A stretch of DNA of 9,885 nt from an uncultured Arcanobacterium sp. (GTDB lineage Bacteria > Actinomycetota > Actinomycetes > Actinomycetales > Actinomycetaceae): the NCBI RefSeq assembly GCF_947253055.1, contig NZ_CAMXYE010000052.1:1-9885 (forward strand), given 5' to 3'. The notes beneath the pieces are model-generated. The model did not search any database and was not told the DNA's origin. It saw nothing but the letters and a program-made list of their open reading frames with translations. Below are positions 1 through 6,424 of this stretch, piece by piece (position 1 is the first letter of the stretch; every line of letters starts with the position of its first letter). The translations under genes were made by a program, and so were the position numbers.

Positions 1-1456
1 CCGCCGCTAGATTCAACAAATCTTGTTTATGCCGCCGCGTAGTGGGCTCCACAAATACTGCCCGCACATGTAAATCCTCTAAAGTGCGCGCAAGCGTGGC
101 CAACTGCTGAGAAGACGGCTCAATAGCTGGGTTAGGCGCTACCACTCCCGAAACTTCTAGACCGTAGCCCTTTGCCAAATAGCCAAACGCATCGTGAGTG
201 GTCACCAGCTTGCGCTGCGCAAGTGGAATAGATCCGATTACCGAACGCATCCAATTATCCGTATCCTGCAATTTTTCTCGGTAACGAGCTGCATTCTTTT
301 GAAATATCTCCGCTTTTTCTGGAGCGATACTGCTGAGCTCATCAGTTATGACATCTATATATGCCAAGCCATTTACGGCGTCTTGCCAAAGATGAGGATC
401 AATTTCTCCGTGTACGTGCTCTCCCAGTACCGCTTGCGCAAGTATCCAAGTATCTGCTTCCGGTTTACCGAGAAAACGCCAAGATTTTTCCACCGGAACT
501 TTCGCCAGCGTGGAATGAGGGACGGCAATAAGCACTTCTGCTGGGGAGTATTCCTGCTTTTCTCCGTCTTTATCCGCCAGAATTTTTATTCCGTGCGGAG
601 TCACCGTAATATCAGCATGCCCGGAATCGAGCACCGTACGCCCCCGCCCTTGCGGGTTCTCTCCCACTACGAAACGCAGCACTGCCGCCATTTCTTTTCC
701 AGGCGAATCTGCCGCTCTTCCCTCTTCTTCAGCTGCAGACTCGGCCAGTTTTCCCTCTCCCTCCGCTGCAGAATCCGCCGCAGCGGTAGGGCGCGCACTT
801 AAATGTAGATCATACACACCCGGAGCACTCATCGCCCACGACATATGAGTATGAGCATCGGGAGGAAGTGCCACTTTATCTGCGTCATCAAAACCATCCC
901 CGCTCACTATCCAGGGATGCGCAGTGCCGAAAGTAGCAGTAGTGAAAGCCGCTAGGGTACCTGGCCCGTTAAGGTCGGTGGCGCGAATTTCCATATTTTC
1001 TGCGATACCTTCCGAGCGGAATCCCAGCCAGAGCGTGGAGAGAGAAAAATCTTCTACCAAACGAATATGGTAACCGCCGTGCTCCGGAGCATGCGCGGCA
1101 AGTTCCACTATCTCGGCTTGCGCCGGCAAATTAGCTTTCAGAGTTTTTTGCAGAGCAGCGGACTCTAGTAACAGACCGTTGGTGAAGGCAATATCTGCCC
1201 AGGCTATATTGCGCAGCGCCGCCAAAGATGGTTCATAAGAATGTGGATCGGCTCCCCGAGGAATTAGCGATACTACTTCCGCTTCCTTTCCCGCTACTTG
1301 CTCCACCATATCGGCCACTATCGGCGTAGAAGCCACGATTTGCAAGCCGGATTTTTCAGTACGAGCGGCGCAGGCACTGAGCGGAAAAACTAGGAGGAAG
1401 ACGAGGAAAAAAATACTTTTTCTCCGCCACTTACTCGTAATTTTCGGTACTTGCAT
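1..1456 (-). CDS. Anchored-repeat-type ABC transporter, metal substrate-binding lipoprotein (partial, C-terminus beyond window)
   Basis: My own translation of the minus strand gives 485 codons without a stop up to the window edge. The N-terminus is a lipoprotein signal: basic residues, a hydrophobic stretch at 15-25, then lipobox L26-S-A-C29. The fold is that of the ZnuA/TroA family, which bind Zn or Mn outside the membrane for an ABC importer. Likely metal ligands are H72 (GADPHSYEPS), H355 (DPHLW) and H421 (TTHDAFGY); the usual fourth acidic ligand would lie past the edge. Between the first two ligands, about residues 142-222, sits an inserted actinobacterial surface-anchored repeat domain (LWLGF ... 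HTH ... SWAMSAPGVYDL), followed by an Ala/Glu-rich linker to about 255. This matches the family 'anchored repeat ABC transporter, substrate-binding protein'. It starts 11 bp after the upstream gene's stop, and its ribosome site TAGGATGG overlaps that stop, so the two are probably co-translated. Confidence 0.93.
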   Translation of the reverse strand, partial: MQVPKITSKWRRKSIFFLVFLLVFPLSACAARTEKSGLQIVASTPIVADMVEQVAGKEAEVVSLIPRGADPHSYEPSLAALRNIAWADIAFTNGLLLESAALQKTLKANLPAQAEIVELAAHAPEHGGYHIRLVEDFSLSTLWLGFRSEGIAENMEIRATDLNGPGTLAAFTTATFGTAHPWIVSGDGFDDADKVALPPDAHTHMSWAMSAPGVYDLHLSARPTAAADSAAEGEGKLAESAAEEEGRAADSPGKEMAAVLRFVVGENPQGRGRTVLDSGHADITVTPHGIKILADKDGEKQEYSPAEVLIAVPHSTLAKVPVEKSWRFLGKPEADTWILAQAVLGEHVHGEIDPHLWQDAVNGLAYIDVITDELSSIAPEKAEIFQKNAARYREKLQDTDNWMRSVIGSIPLAQRKLVTTHDAFGYLAKGYGLEVSGVVAPNPAIEPSSQQLATLARTLEDLHVRAVFVEPTTRRHKQDLLNLAA

Positions 1457-1467
1457 ATGCGGCCATC

Positions 1468-3204
1468 CTAGGAGTGACGCACGGGCGCAGAGCGACGCTT
1501 AAAGACTACAATTACTCCGGCAGCGGCGAGGAGAAAAGCAGATACTCCCAGCAGAAAAGTGGGCAGCCCGCTCTGCGGTAATCCCCGCAATTCCGGAGGT
1601 AAAGCCGAAGGGTCAATAATTTTTCCAGCTGCCTGCAATTGCGCGATCTGTTCGGCACTGAGCTGGCAAGCTTCTCCGCTAGCTGTACGCCCGACGATTA
1701 CTTTCTGCGGGCCAGCCGGCGAGCCAGTAAACCAAACTTTTCCTACTTTTCCAAAATTAGCTGATTCAAAAACTGCCATTCTTCCCGGGCCGCTAAAAGA
1801 AGTAATTTGCCAATTTACCGCTCCTTGGGTGCCGCCGTGCAGACTCGGATGCTGAGTATTAGCTCCCACCCACGGCACTCCTGCCTGTTGAGTAGAGGCG
1901 ATCATCCAAATCGGACTTCCCGCCGCCGCCACAAATTCCATACCGGCCGGAGCAGTCGTACGCGCATTTCCGGAAATTCCAAATACTAGCTCTTGGGGAG
2001 ATTTCCAAGCGGCAGGCTGCGAACGGTCATCTTTAATAGCCATCTGCAAGCGTGAACCTTGTACGAGGGTGCCAACATCAAAATGCCCGGAATTGGCGTT
2101 GCCCGCTCCGCCTACCTGAAATACGAGCGTACCCGTAGTGCGAAGAATACCGCCGCTCCGCGCCCGCGCACTTTGCGTAATTCCTACCCGATAGGTGCCC
2201 GGAGCAGTAAATACCCAGTTCGGGTGGACGTGAGTATTGGCGGCGATAGTGTGCGAACCGCCAAAACCACTATTTTTCTGTTTCGTAACTTCTACCGGCC
2301 GGCAAACAGGAGCCGCTGGCTGCGCAGAGTTGTTAGCTGCCGGCGCGGGCGCGGAGGCGGCGGGAGCATTAGACGGACTCGGCCGCTTAACACTCGCTGC
2401 CGATTTCCCAATTTCCCACTGAAATTCAGCAGGGGCAGAAATCAGCTTTTGCCCATTCTTTTCCATCTCCACAACAGCGCGAATCTGATAGGTACCTGGG
2501 CGGGTAAAGAGCCAATTAGGAGTGGTAGCGGAAGTGCGATTAGTAGCAGAAGTGCGATCGGTAATTTTTGCACCTGTTTTCAGCTGATATCCGCCATCTA
2601 GGAAATTCTGCGCCGTGCCGGCCTTATTAGCTGCACCCCAAAGATATATCTCCCCGGGGCCACTCACTTCTGAAAATAATAGGGTGACGGCAGTAGCTTT
2701 TCCTTGCTCAGAGGCAGAGGCAGAGTTAACGGCACCGGCAGTTTGGTCCGCACTAGTGGCCGCAGCCGAACTAGCGACACTGGCAGCGAGCGCAGAAAAA
2801 TCCCAACCAATTTGCAGCGGATTTTCGGCGCTTAGTTGGCTGCCCACGAAGTATCCACGTTCCGGTACGCCCGCCGGTAGCGAAGCTACTTTGCCGGCCG
2901 CACTAGCCGCACCAGCTACACCGGCCACACTAGCCGCACTATCCGCCGCCGCTAGCGAGCGCAGTGCCGATTCTTTTATCGCCAAACTTATCTGCGCTGG
3001 ATTGTAGTAATGAAATTTATCTCCCTGCTGCTCCCGGCTGAGCAGAGAAATACTGCTGCCATTCGGCACGGGGTAAAATATATCGATTTTTCCACTCTGC
3101 AGCTCCGTGCGCGCCGCAGATTCTCCCCACGCAACGGGCAAACTCAGCCCCCCGAGCAAAAGGGCAATAAATAAGAATACGAATAACTTCCGGGAAAACG
3201 ACAT
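1468..3204 (-). CDS. Surface-anchored ABC transporter-associated repeat protein with LPQSG sorting signal
   Basis: A secreted 578-residue wall protein. A signal peptide covers residues 1-27 (cleavage probably after AWG). Three blocks resemble the actinobacterial surface-anchored repeat: about 62-265 (GPGEIYLWG, then NWLFTRPGTYQI), about 315-366 (NTHVHPNWVFTAPGTYRV) and about 375-500 (PIWMIASTQQ, then SGPGRMAVFESANFG). Ala/Ser-rich stretches interrupt the first block at 84-110 and 139-170, and a Pro/Ala linker spans 268-300. The C-terminus has LPQSG (542-546), a hydrophobic segment (547-568) and KRR, the layout of a sortase signal with Ser in place of Thr. It fits the 'ABC transporter-associated repeat protein' family encoded next to anchored-repeat transporters. 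It may capture metal or haem-like ligands at the wall and pass them to the lipoprotein encoded just downstream, but that role is inferred from context. It is the first gene of the operon seen here, apparently with a leaderless start. Confidence 0.92.
   Translation of the reverse strand: MSFSRKLFVFLFIALLLGGLSLPVAWGESAARTELQSGKIDIFYPVPNGSSISLLSREQQGDKFHYYNPAQISLAIKESALRSLAAADSAASVAGVAGAASAAGKVASLPAGVPERGYFVGSQLSAENPLQIGWDFSALAASVASSAAATSADQTAGAVNSASASEQGKATAVTLLFSEVSGPGEIYLWGAANKAGTAQNFLDGGYQLKTGAKITDRTSATNRTSATTPNWLFTRPGTYQIRAVVEMEKNGQKLISAPAEFQWEIGKSAASVKRPSPSNAPAASAPAPAANNSAQPAAPVCRPVEVTKQKNSGFGGSHTIAANTHVHPNWVFTAPGTYRVGITQSARARSGGILRTTGTLVFQVGGAGNANSGHFDVGTLVQGSRLQMAIKDDRSQPAAWKSPQELVFGISGNARTTAPAGMEFVAAAGSPIWMIASTQQAGVPWVGANTQHPSLHGGTQGAVNWQITSFSGPGRMAVFESANFGKVGKVWFTGSPAGPQKVIVGRTASGEACQLSAEQIAQLQAAGKIIDPSALPPELRGLPQSGLPTFLLGVSAFLLAAAGVIVVFKRRSAPVRHS
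2525..2560 (-). repeat. 18-bp tandem duplication inside the wall-protein gene
   Basis: Two 18-bp units (2525-2542 and 2543-2560) agree at 16 of 18 positions. They encode the hexapeptides RTSATN and RTSATT (residues 218-229), just before the NWLFTRPGTY motif of the first surface repeat. The length is a multiple of three, so the frame is kept. Confidence 0.85.
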
Positions 3205-3210
3205 AGCTTA

Positions 3211-3239
3211 ATAATAACTATTCTCATTATTGACAGCAA
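3211..3239 (-). promoter_or_regulatory. Probable leaderless promoter of the anchored-repeat metal locus
   Basis: On the minus strand TTGCTG (3239-3234) is followed after 17 bp by TATTAT (3216-3211), and the ATG begins at 3204, six bases after the -10. Transcription would start at or next to the A of the ATG. The six bases TAAGCT before the ATG contain no ribosome site, in contrast to the clear GGAGG sites of usp and the NlpC/P60 gene. Leaderless messages are common in Actinobacteria. The -35 is weak (3 of 6). Confidence 0.55.
3212..3226 (-). promoter_or_regulatory. Fur-family (probably Zur) operator candidate
   Basis: TGAGAATAGTTATTA fits the 7-1-7 pattern TGANAATNATTNTCA of Zur/Fur family operators with two mismatches. 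The surrounding 19 bases match the classical Fur consensus at about 14 of 19. The outer arms AATAAT and ATTATT are perfectly inverted. The site fills the space between -35 and -10 of the only promoter-like sequence before the metal locus, where a bound repressor would block polymerase. Zur is favoured over Fur because the operon carries a ZnuA-like protein; this is inference. Confidence 0.55.
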
Positions 3240-3275
3240 TGTCTAAAGGCGTAAGATGAGCCACTGCTTTTGCGC

Positions 3276-3351
3276 ATAGTTCCGCAAAAAGTTCTACAGT
3301 TTCCAAAAGCTCTATATTTTCGCAAAAGCTCTGCACTTCCGTAAAACTTTC
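3276..3351 (-). repeat. Degenerate 18-20 bp tandem array downstream of tRNA-Arg
   Basis: Read on the minus strand there are four units starting at 3351, 3331, 3312 and 3294, with lengths 20, 19, 18 and 19. The pattern is about GAGCTTTTGCGGAA plus a short AT-rich tail ending in TA. The last unit can pair with the bases beyond it (TTTTGCG at 3268-3274 with CGCAAAA at 3283-3289, forward coordinates). It begins 8 bp beyond the 3' end of the tRNA. Function unknown. Confidence 0.7.
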
Positions 3352-3359
3352 TCCATGCG

Positions 3360-3432
3360 TGCCCCCGGGCAGAATCGAACTGCCGGCACCCGCTTTAGGA
3401 GAGCGGTGCTCTATCCACTGAGCTACGAGGGC
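3360..3432 (-). tRNA. tRNA-Arg (anticodon CCT)
   Basis: A 73-nt cloverleaf. Acceptor GCCCTCG pairs with CGGGGGC (one G-T pair), the D arm is GCTC/GAGC, and the anticodon stem CCGCT/AGCGG encloses loop CTCCTAA with anticodon CCT. The variable loop is GTGCC, the T arm is GGCAG-TTCGATT-CTGCC, and the discriminator is A. CCA is not encoded. A TAGAGT hexamer at 3447-3442 lies where a -10 would be expected, but I see no good -35. Confidence 0.96.
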
Positions 3433-3500
3433 GCAAGTAATACTCTAGCCGAAGCAATAGCACGGGAAAAACTCGGAAACACAGCGAGAGTAACGCCGCA

Positions 3501-3546
3501 CGTATTTATCTAACTATCTATCGCGTATTTATCTAGCTACCTATAT
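3501..3546. repeat. Two 23-bp tandem units between tRNA-Arg and usp
   Basis: Unit 3501-3523 and unit 3524-3546 agree at about 18-19 of 23 positions, both starting CGTATTTATCTA. The repeat lies beyond the 13-bp array at the end of usp and shares the words GTAT and TATCTA with the 23-bp array at the end of murE. Confidence 0.75.
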
Positions 3547-3549
3547 ATC

Positions 3550-3614
3550 CACTATCGCACTGCGGTTTCGCTCTATTATTTCGCTCTGTTGTTTCTCGCT
3601 ATTATTTCTCGTCT
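3550..3614 (-). repeat. 13-bp tandem array spanning the usp stop codon
   Basis: On the minus strand five units follow in phase: AGACGAGAAATAA, TAGCGAGAAACAA, CAGAGCGAAATAA, TAGAGCGAAACCG and CAGTGCGATAGTG. The first ends with the last codons and stop of usp (GAC GAG AAA TAA). The pattern is about YAGAGCGAAAYAA. Successive units decay away from the gene. Confidence 0.85.
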
Positions 3615-4582
3615 CGGAGCCGGCGCGGATCGGGGCCTACATCGTCTCCCTCTTTAATACGCCGCGGCACCACCATTACCGGGCACTCAGCATATCCGAG
3701 CAAAGATTGCGAGGTGGAGCCCAGCAATAATCCCCGAAAACCGCCACGCCCGCGCGTACCTACAATTACTAAATCTACTTCACGAGAAAACTCTGCCAAT
3801 CTGCCCACGGGATTACCTTGCCCGACGGTGATTGACGAATCGATATCTCGCCCTTCATCTACTTCCCGCAGCTGGCGCTCGATTACTTCGCGTACGTCGT
3901 CAAAAATATCGTTGGTGAGGGCGAACTGCGGCACCCAACTCACCGGATCGACGTTCACCGTATCAAAAATATTTAGGTGCGCATCCCAGCGATCTGCTTC
4001 CCAAACTCCGCGTTGTAAGGCAATTTTCGCTGCCTCGGAGCCATCTACCCCTACCACAATTTTTTTAATCGGCAGGCAGCGCTGCACACTTTCCGGAGGC
4101 ACCACCACAGTAGGGCAATAAGCATAGGCAGGTACAGCCGTAGAAACTGTGCGCAAAATCCGATCGGCGATCCGGCCACTTTTCAGCCCGTGCCCACCTA
4201 AGACGATTAACGCCACTTTTTTCGACATTTCCACCAAAACTTCTGAAGGGTCGCCGTCAATAAGCTGCGAGGTCACTTTTACGCCTTGCCCGCTCACTTC
4301 GGCCACTAAGCGCCGCATATTGGCTTCCGCCGCCTCATACAGGAGCTTTCCCTCTTCGCGTACCGCCTCCGGCACTACCGGAGTAATTTCTAAACCCAGA
4401 CTCGGAGCACTGCCCGTTTCTCCGGGGTTATTATTGCGGGAAGTAAAATATGGGAGCTGATAGACGCAAATTAAACGCAGCTCCGCCGCCCGCCGTTTAG
4501 CCTGCTCAAACCCCCAACGTAAAGCAGCATGAGCAGCTGGGGAGCCATCTACTGCCACTATGATTACATTTTCGTGTGCCAT
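3602..4582 (-). CDS. Universal stress protein, two tandem UspA domains
   Basis: A cytosolic 326-residue protein with two UspA folds, residues about 4-162 and 173-306, each opening with the VDGS/VVGVDGS strand-loop. The second domain has the full nucleotide-binding signature G-x2-G-x9-G-S (G275, G278, G288-S289). In the first domain GGHG (129-132) is present but the following G-S/T is replaced, so probably only the C-terminal half binds ATP. Tandem Usp proteins of this size are common in Actinobacteria and are tied to stress survival and low oxygen or growth arrest; the ligand and trigger here are unknown. The start is firm: GGAGG lies 7 bases before the ATG. It is divergent from murE across 129 bp, and no clear promoter was resolved there. 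The last codons form the first unit of a 13-bp repeat array. Confidence 0.95.
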   Translation of the reverse strand: MAHENVIIVAVDGSPAAHAALRWGFEQAKRRAAELRLICVYQLPYFTSRNNNPGETGSAPSLGLEITPVVPEAVREEGKLLYEAAEANMRRLVAEVSGQGVKVTSQLIDGDPSEVLVEMSKKVALIVLGGHGLKSGRIADRILRTVSTAVPAYAYCPTVVVPPESVQRCLPIKKIVVGVDGSEAAKIALQRGVWEADRWDAHLNIFDTVNVDPVSWVPQFALTNDIFDDVREVIERQLREVDEGRDIDSSITVGQGNPVGRLAEFSREVDLVIVGTRGRGGFRGLLLGSTSQSLLGYAECPVMVVPRRIKEGDDVGPDPRRLRDEK

Positions 4583-4711
4583 GATATTTCCTCCCTCTTT
4601 TCTCTATTCTCTCATTTTCCTCAACTAAAACAAAGGATTTTTATGACGTAGCTCTCATCCCCCGTTTGGAAAAGAAGCGAAGTAGAATAAGAGCCGAAGC
4701 GAGGAGAAGAT

Positions 4712-6238
4712 ATGCCAGTAAAGCACCCGTTAGAATTTTATGCAAGCATCTTGCAAGAAAAATCTTTGCTTTCTAAGCCGGTAACGCTGACCAAACTTCC
4801 CGAATTAGAGATAGAGAATCTCACCTACGATTCTCGGAAAGTCACTCCTCACACCCTCTTTATCTGCAAAGGGCGCAATTTTCGCCCCGCATATCTGCAA
4901 GAGGCAAAAAAAGCCGGTGCGGTGGCCTACGTATCTGAAGTGCCTTATCCGGAAGTAGATTTGCCGGCCCTGCTCACCAGCGATATTCGCGCCGCCACTA
5001 TTCTCCTCGGGCAGACCTACTATGCACACGTAGATGGGCACTTCACTACAGTGGGAATTACTGGCACAAAGGGGAAAAGCACCACGGCCTATTATTTGCG
5101 TGCAATCTGCGATGCTTGGCAATGTGCCCAAAACCGCCCACCCGTAGCTTTTATCTCTTCTATTAGCACTTTCGACGGCACAAAAGAAGAAAAATCGCAT
5201 CTAACTACTCCCGAGCCTCTCGATCTTTACGCACATTTTCAAAATGCCTATGACGCCGGCATCGAAAACCTAATAATGGAGGTATCCTCGCAGGCCTTAA
5301 AGTATGGGCGCGTAGAGGGAATAGAATTTGCCATCGGGTGCTTTCTAAATATCGGAATGGATCATATTAGCGAAATCGAGCACCCGGATTTTGCTGATTA
5401 CTTCGCTTCGAAGCTAAAAATTTTCCAATCTTGCCGTGCAGCCTGTGTAAATTCCCATTCGGAGCATTTAGCAGAAATTCTCGCCGCCGCGCAGAAAGCC
5501 GGAATTACTCCGCGCACTTTTGGCTACCAAAGCGATGACGATGTACAAATAAGCGAAGTGAGGCCCACGGAAGAGGGCTCGCGTTTTCACATTTCCGGTA
5601 ATTTCTATAACGACGATTTCGCTATCGCTATGCCCGGAGTTTTCAATGTGGAGAATGCGGCTGCGGCCATTACGATGGCGGGGATGCTGGGAATACCGGA
5701 AGAATACGTACGGCGCGGCTTAGAATCCGCGCACGTAACTGGAAGAATGCGAGTCTATAAAAGCGCCGATAAAAACGTGATCGTGCTGGTGGATTATGCA
5801 CATAACCGCATGAGTTTTGAAGCGGTATTCGCCTGTGCACACGCCGAGTATCCCGAGTACGCGCCGGTAGCTGTATTTGGTTCCGCAGGAGGAAAAGCCT
5901 ATTCACGGCGCAAAGATTTAGGAGAAACGGCCGGAGAGCACGCTTCTTATGTGATACTCACTGAAGATGATCCCTATACCGAACCCGTGATTGATATTTG
6001 CCAAGAAATTGCACAATACGTGCAGTGCCCCCACGAAATAGTGGTAGATCGCCAGCTAGCAATAAAAAAAGCAATTCTCGGTGAATATGGCTGCGAAAAG
6101 GTGCCGGCGCGGCGAATCGTACTGCTCCTAGGAAAGGGGGAAGATACTGAGATGAAGCGGCAAAATGGTTGGGAGGAAGCACCTTCGGACGCCGAATTGG
6201 CGCAAAAATATCTAGCTGCTTTGCCGGATTGTATTTAA
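4712..6238 (+). CDS. murE: UDP-N-acetylmuramoyl-tripeptide synthetase, non-DAP type
   Basis: A 508-residue Mur ligase that adds the third amino acid to UDP-MurNAc-L-Ala-D-Glu in the cytosol. The N-terminal substrate domain covers about 1-110. The ATP domain has P-loop GITGTKGKST (115-124), MEVSS (189-193) and K234, expected to be carbamylated. The C-terminal domain begins near LVDYAHNR (359-366) and has GGKAYSRRKDLGE (393-405). The DNPR motif of meso-diaminopimelate enzymes is replaced by DDPY (419-422), so L-Lys or L-Orn is the probable substrate; which one cannot be told from sequence. It stands alone, not in a division and cell-wall gene cluster, so it may be a second or relocated copy. 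GAGGAG at 4701-4706 is 5 bases before the ATG. Its last codons and stop lie in a 23-bp repeat array. Confidence 0.92.
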   Translation: MPVKHPLEFYASILQEKSLLSKPVTLTKLPELEIENLTYDSRKVTPHTLFICKGRNFRPAYLQEAKKAGAVAYVSEVPYPEVDLPALLTSDIRAATILLGQTYYAHVDGHFTTVGITGTKGKSTTAYYLRAICDAWQCAQNRPPVAFISSISTFDGTKEEKSHLTTPEPLDLYAHFQNAYDAGIENLIMEVSSQALKYGRVEGIEFAIGCFLNIGMDHISEIEHPDFADYFASKLKIFQSCRAACVNSHSEHLAEILAAAQKAGITPRTFGYQSDDDVQISEVRPTEEGSRFHISGNFYNDDFAIAMPGVFNVENAAAAITMAGMLGIPEEYVRRGLESAHVTGRMRVYKSADKNVIVLVDYAHNRMSFEAVFACAHAEYPEYAPVAVFGSAGGKAYSRRKDLGETAGEHASYVILTEDDPYTEPVIDICQEIAQYVQCPHEIVVDRQLAIKKAILGEYGCEKVPARRIVLLLGKGEDTEMKRQNGWEEAPSDAELAQKYLAALPDCI

Positions 6239-6299
6239 CCGCGCTCTTGCACAGTATCTAATCGCGGAACTGAATAGTATCTAGCTGCGATATTAATTA
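6208..6299 (+). repeat. 23-bp tandem array spanning the murE stop codon
   Basis: Four units begin at 6208, 6231, 6254 and 6277. The first 12 bases of each follow RTATYTARYYGC: ATATCTAGCTGC (coding, Tyr-Leu-Ala-Ala), GTATTTAACCGC (carries the murE stop TAA), GTATCTAATCGC and GTATCTAGCTGC. The remaining 11 bases vary. The coding unit and the last unit are almost identical over this core (11 of 12). Confidence 0.85.
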
Positions 6300-6319
6300 A
6301 TTTTTAGCCGCAGTTGCAG

Positions 6320-6387
6320 AACTATCAGCCTATTTTGTGAAATGGTAGAAACTATCAGCTTTGTAACCAAAGTGTAAAACTATCGGC
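6320..6387. repeat. AACTATCRGC motif repeated three times at 28-30 bp
   Basis: AACTATCAGC occurs at 6320-6329 and 6350-6359, and AACTATCGGC at 6378-6387, in the DNA between the convergent murE and NlpC/P60 genes. The sequence between copies is AT-rich and not conserved. The word TTTTTAGCCG also occurs three times nearby (6301, 6391, 6413). Confidence 0.75.
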
Positions 6388-6424
6388 TTATTTTTAGCCG
6401 AATATTAGTTTATTTTTAGCCGAA
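6381..6424 (-). repeat. 22-bp duplication spanning the NlpC/P60 stop codon
   Basis: On the minus strand units 6424-6403 and 6402-6381 share the first 15 bases exactly (TTCGGCTAAAAATAA) and agree at about 19 of 22. The first contains the last two codons and the TAA of the peptidase gene. Confidence 0.88.
6383..6401. terminator. Possible bidirectional terminator between convergent genes
   Basis: TCGGCT (6383-6388) pairs perfectly with AGCCGA (6396-6401) across a 7-base loop. T-rich stretches follow on both strands: ATATTAGTTTATTTTT on plus and TAGTTTT on minus. It suits ends for both murE and the NlpC/P60 gene. The 6-bp stem is short, so strength is uncertain. Confidence 0.5.

Noticed and set aside
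194..802. Plus-strand open frame of 202 codons
   Set aside because: It is antisense to the clear lipoprotein gene with conserved metal-ligand motifs, and its own translation is rich in Arg, Phe and Ser with no recognisable domain.
2059..3007. Plus-strand frames of 60-180 codons over the wall-protein gene
   Set aside because: Shadows of the minus-strand gene, whose signal peptide, repeats and sorting signal are coherent.
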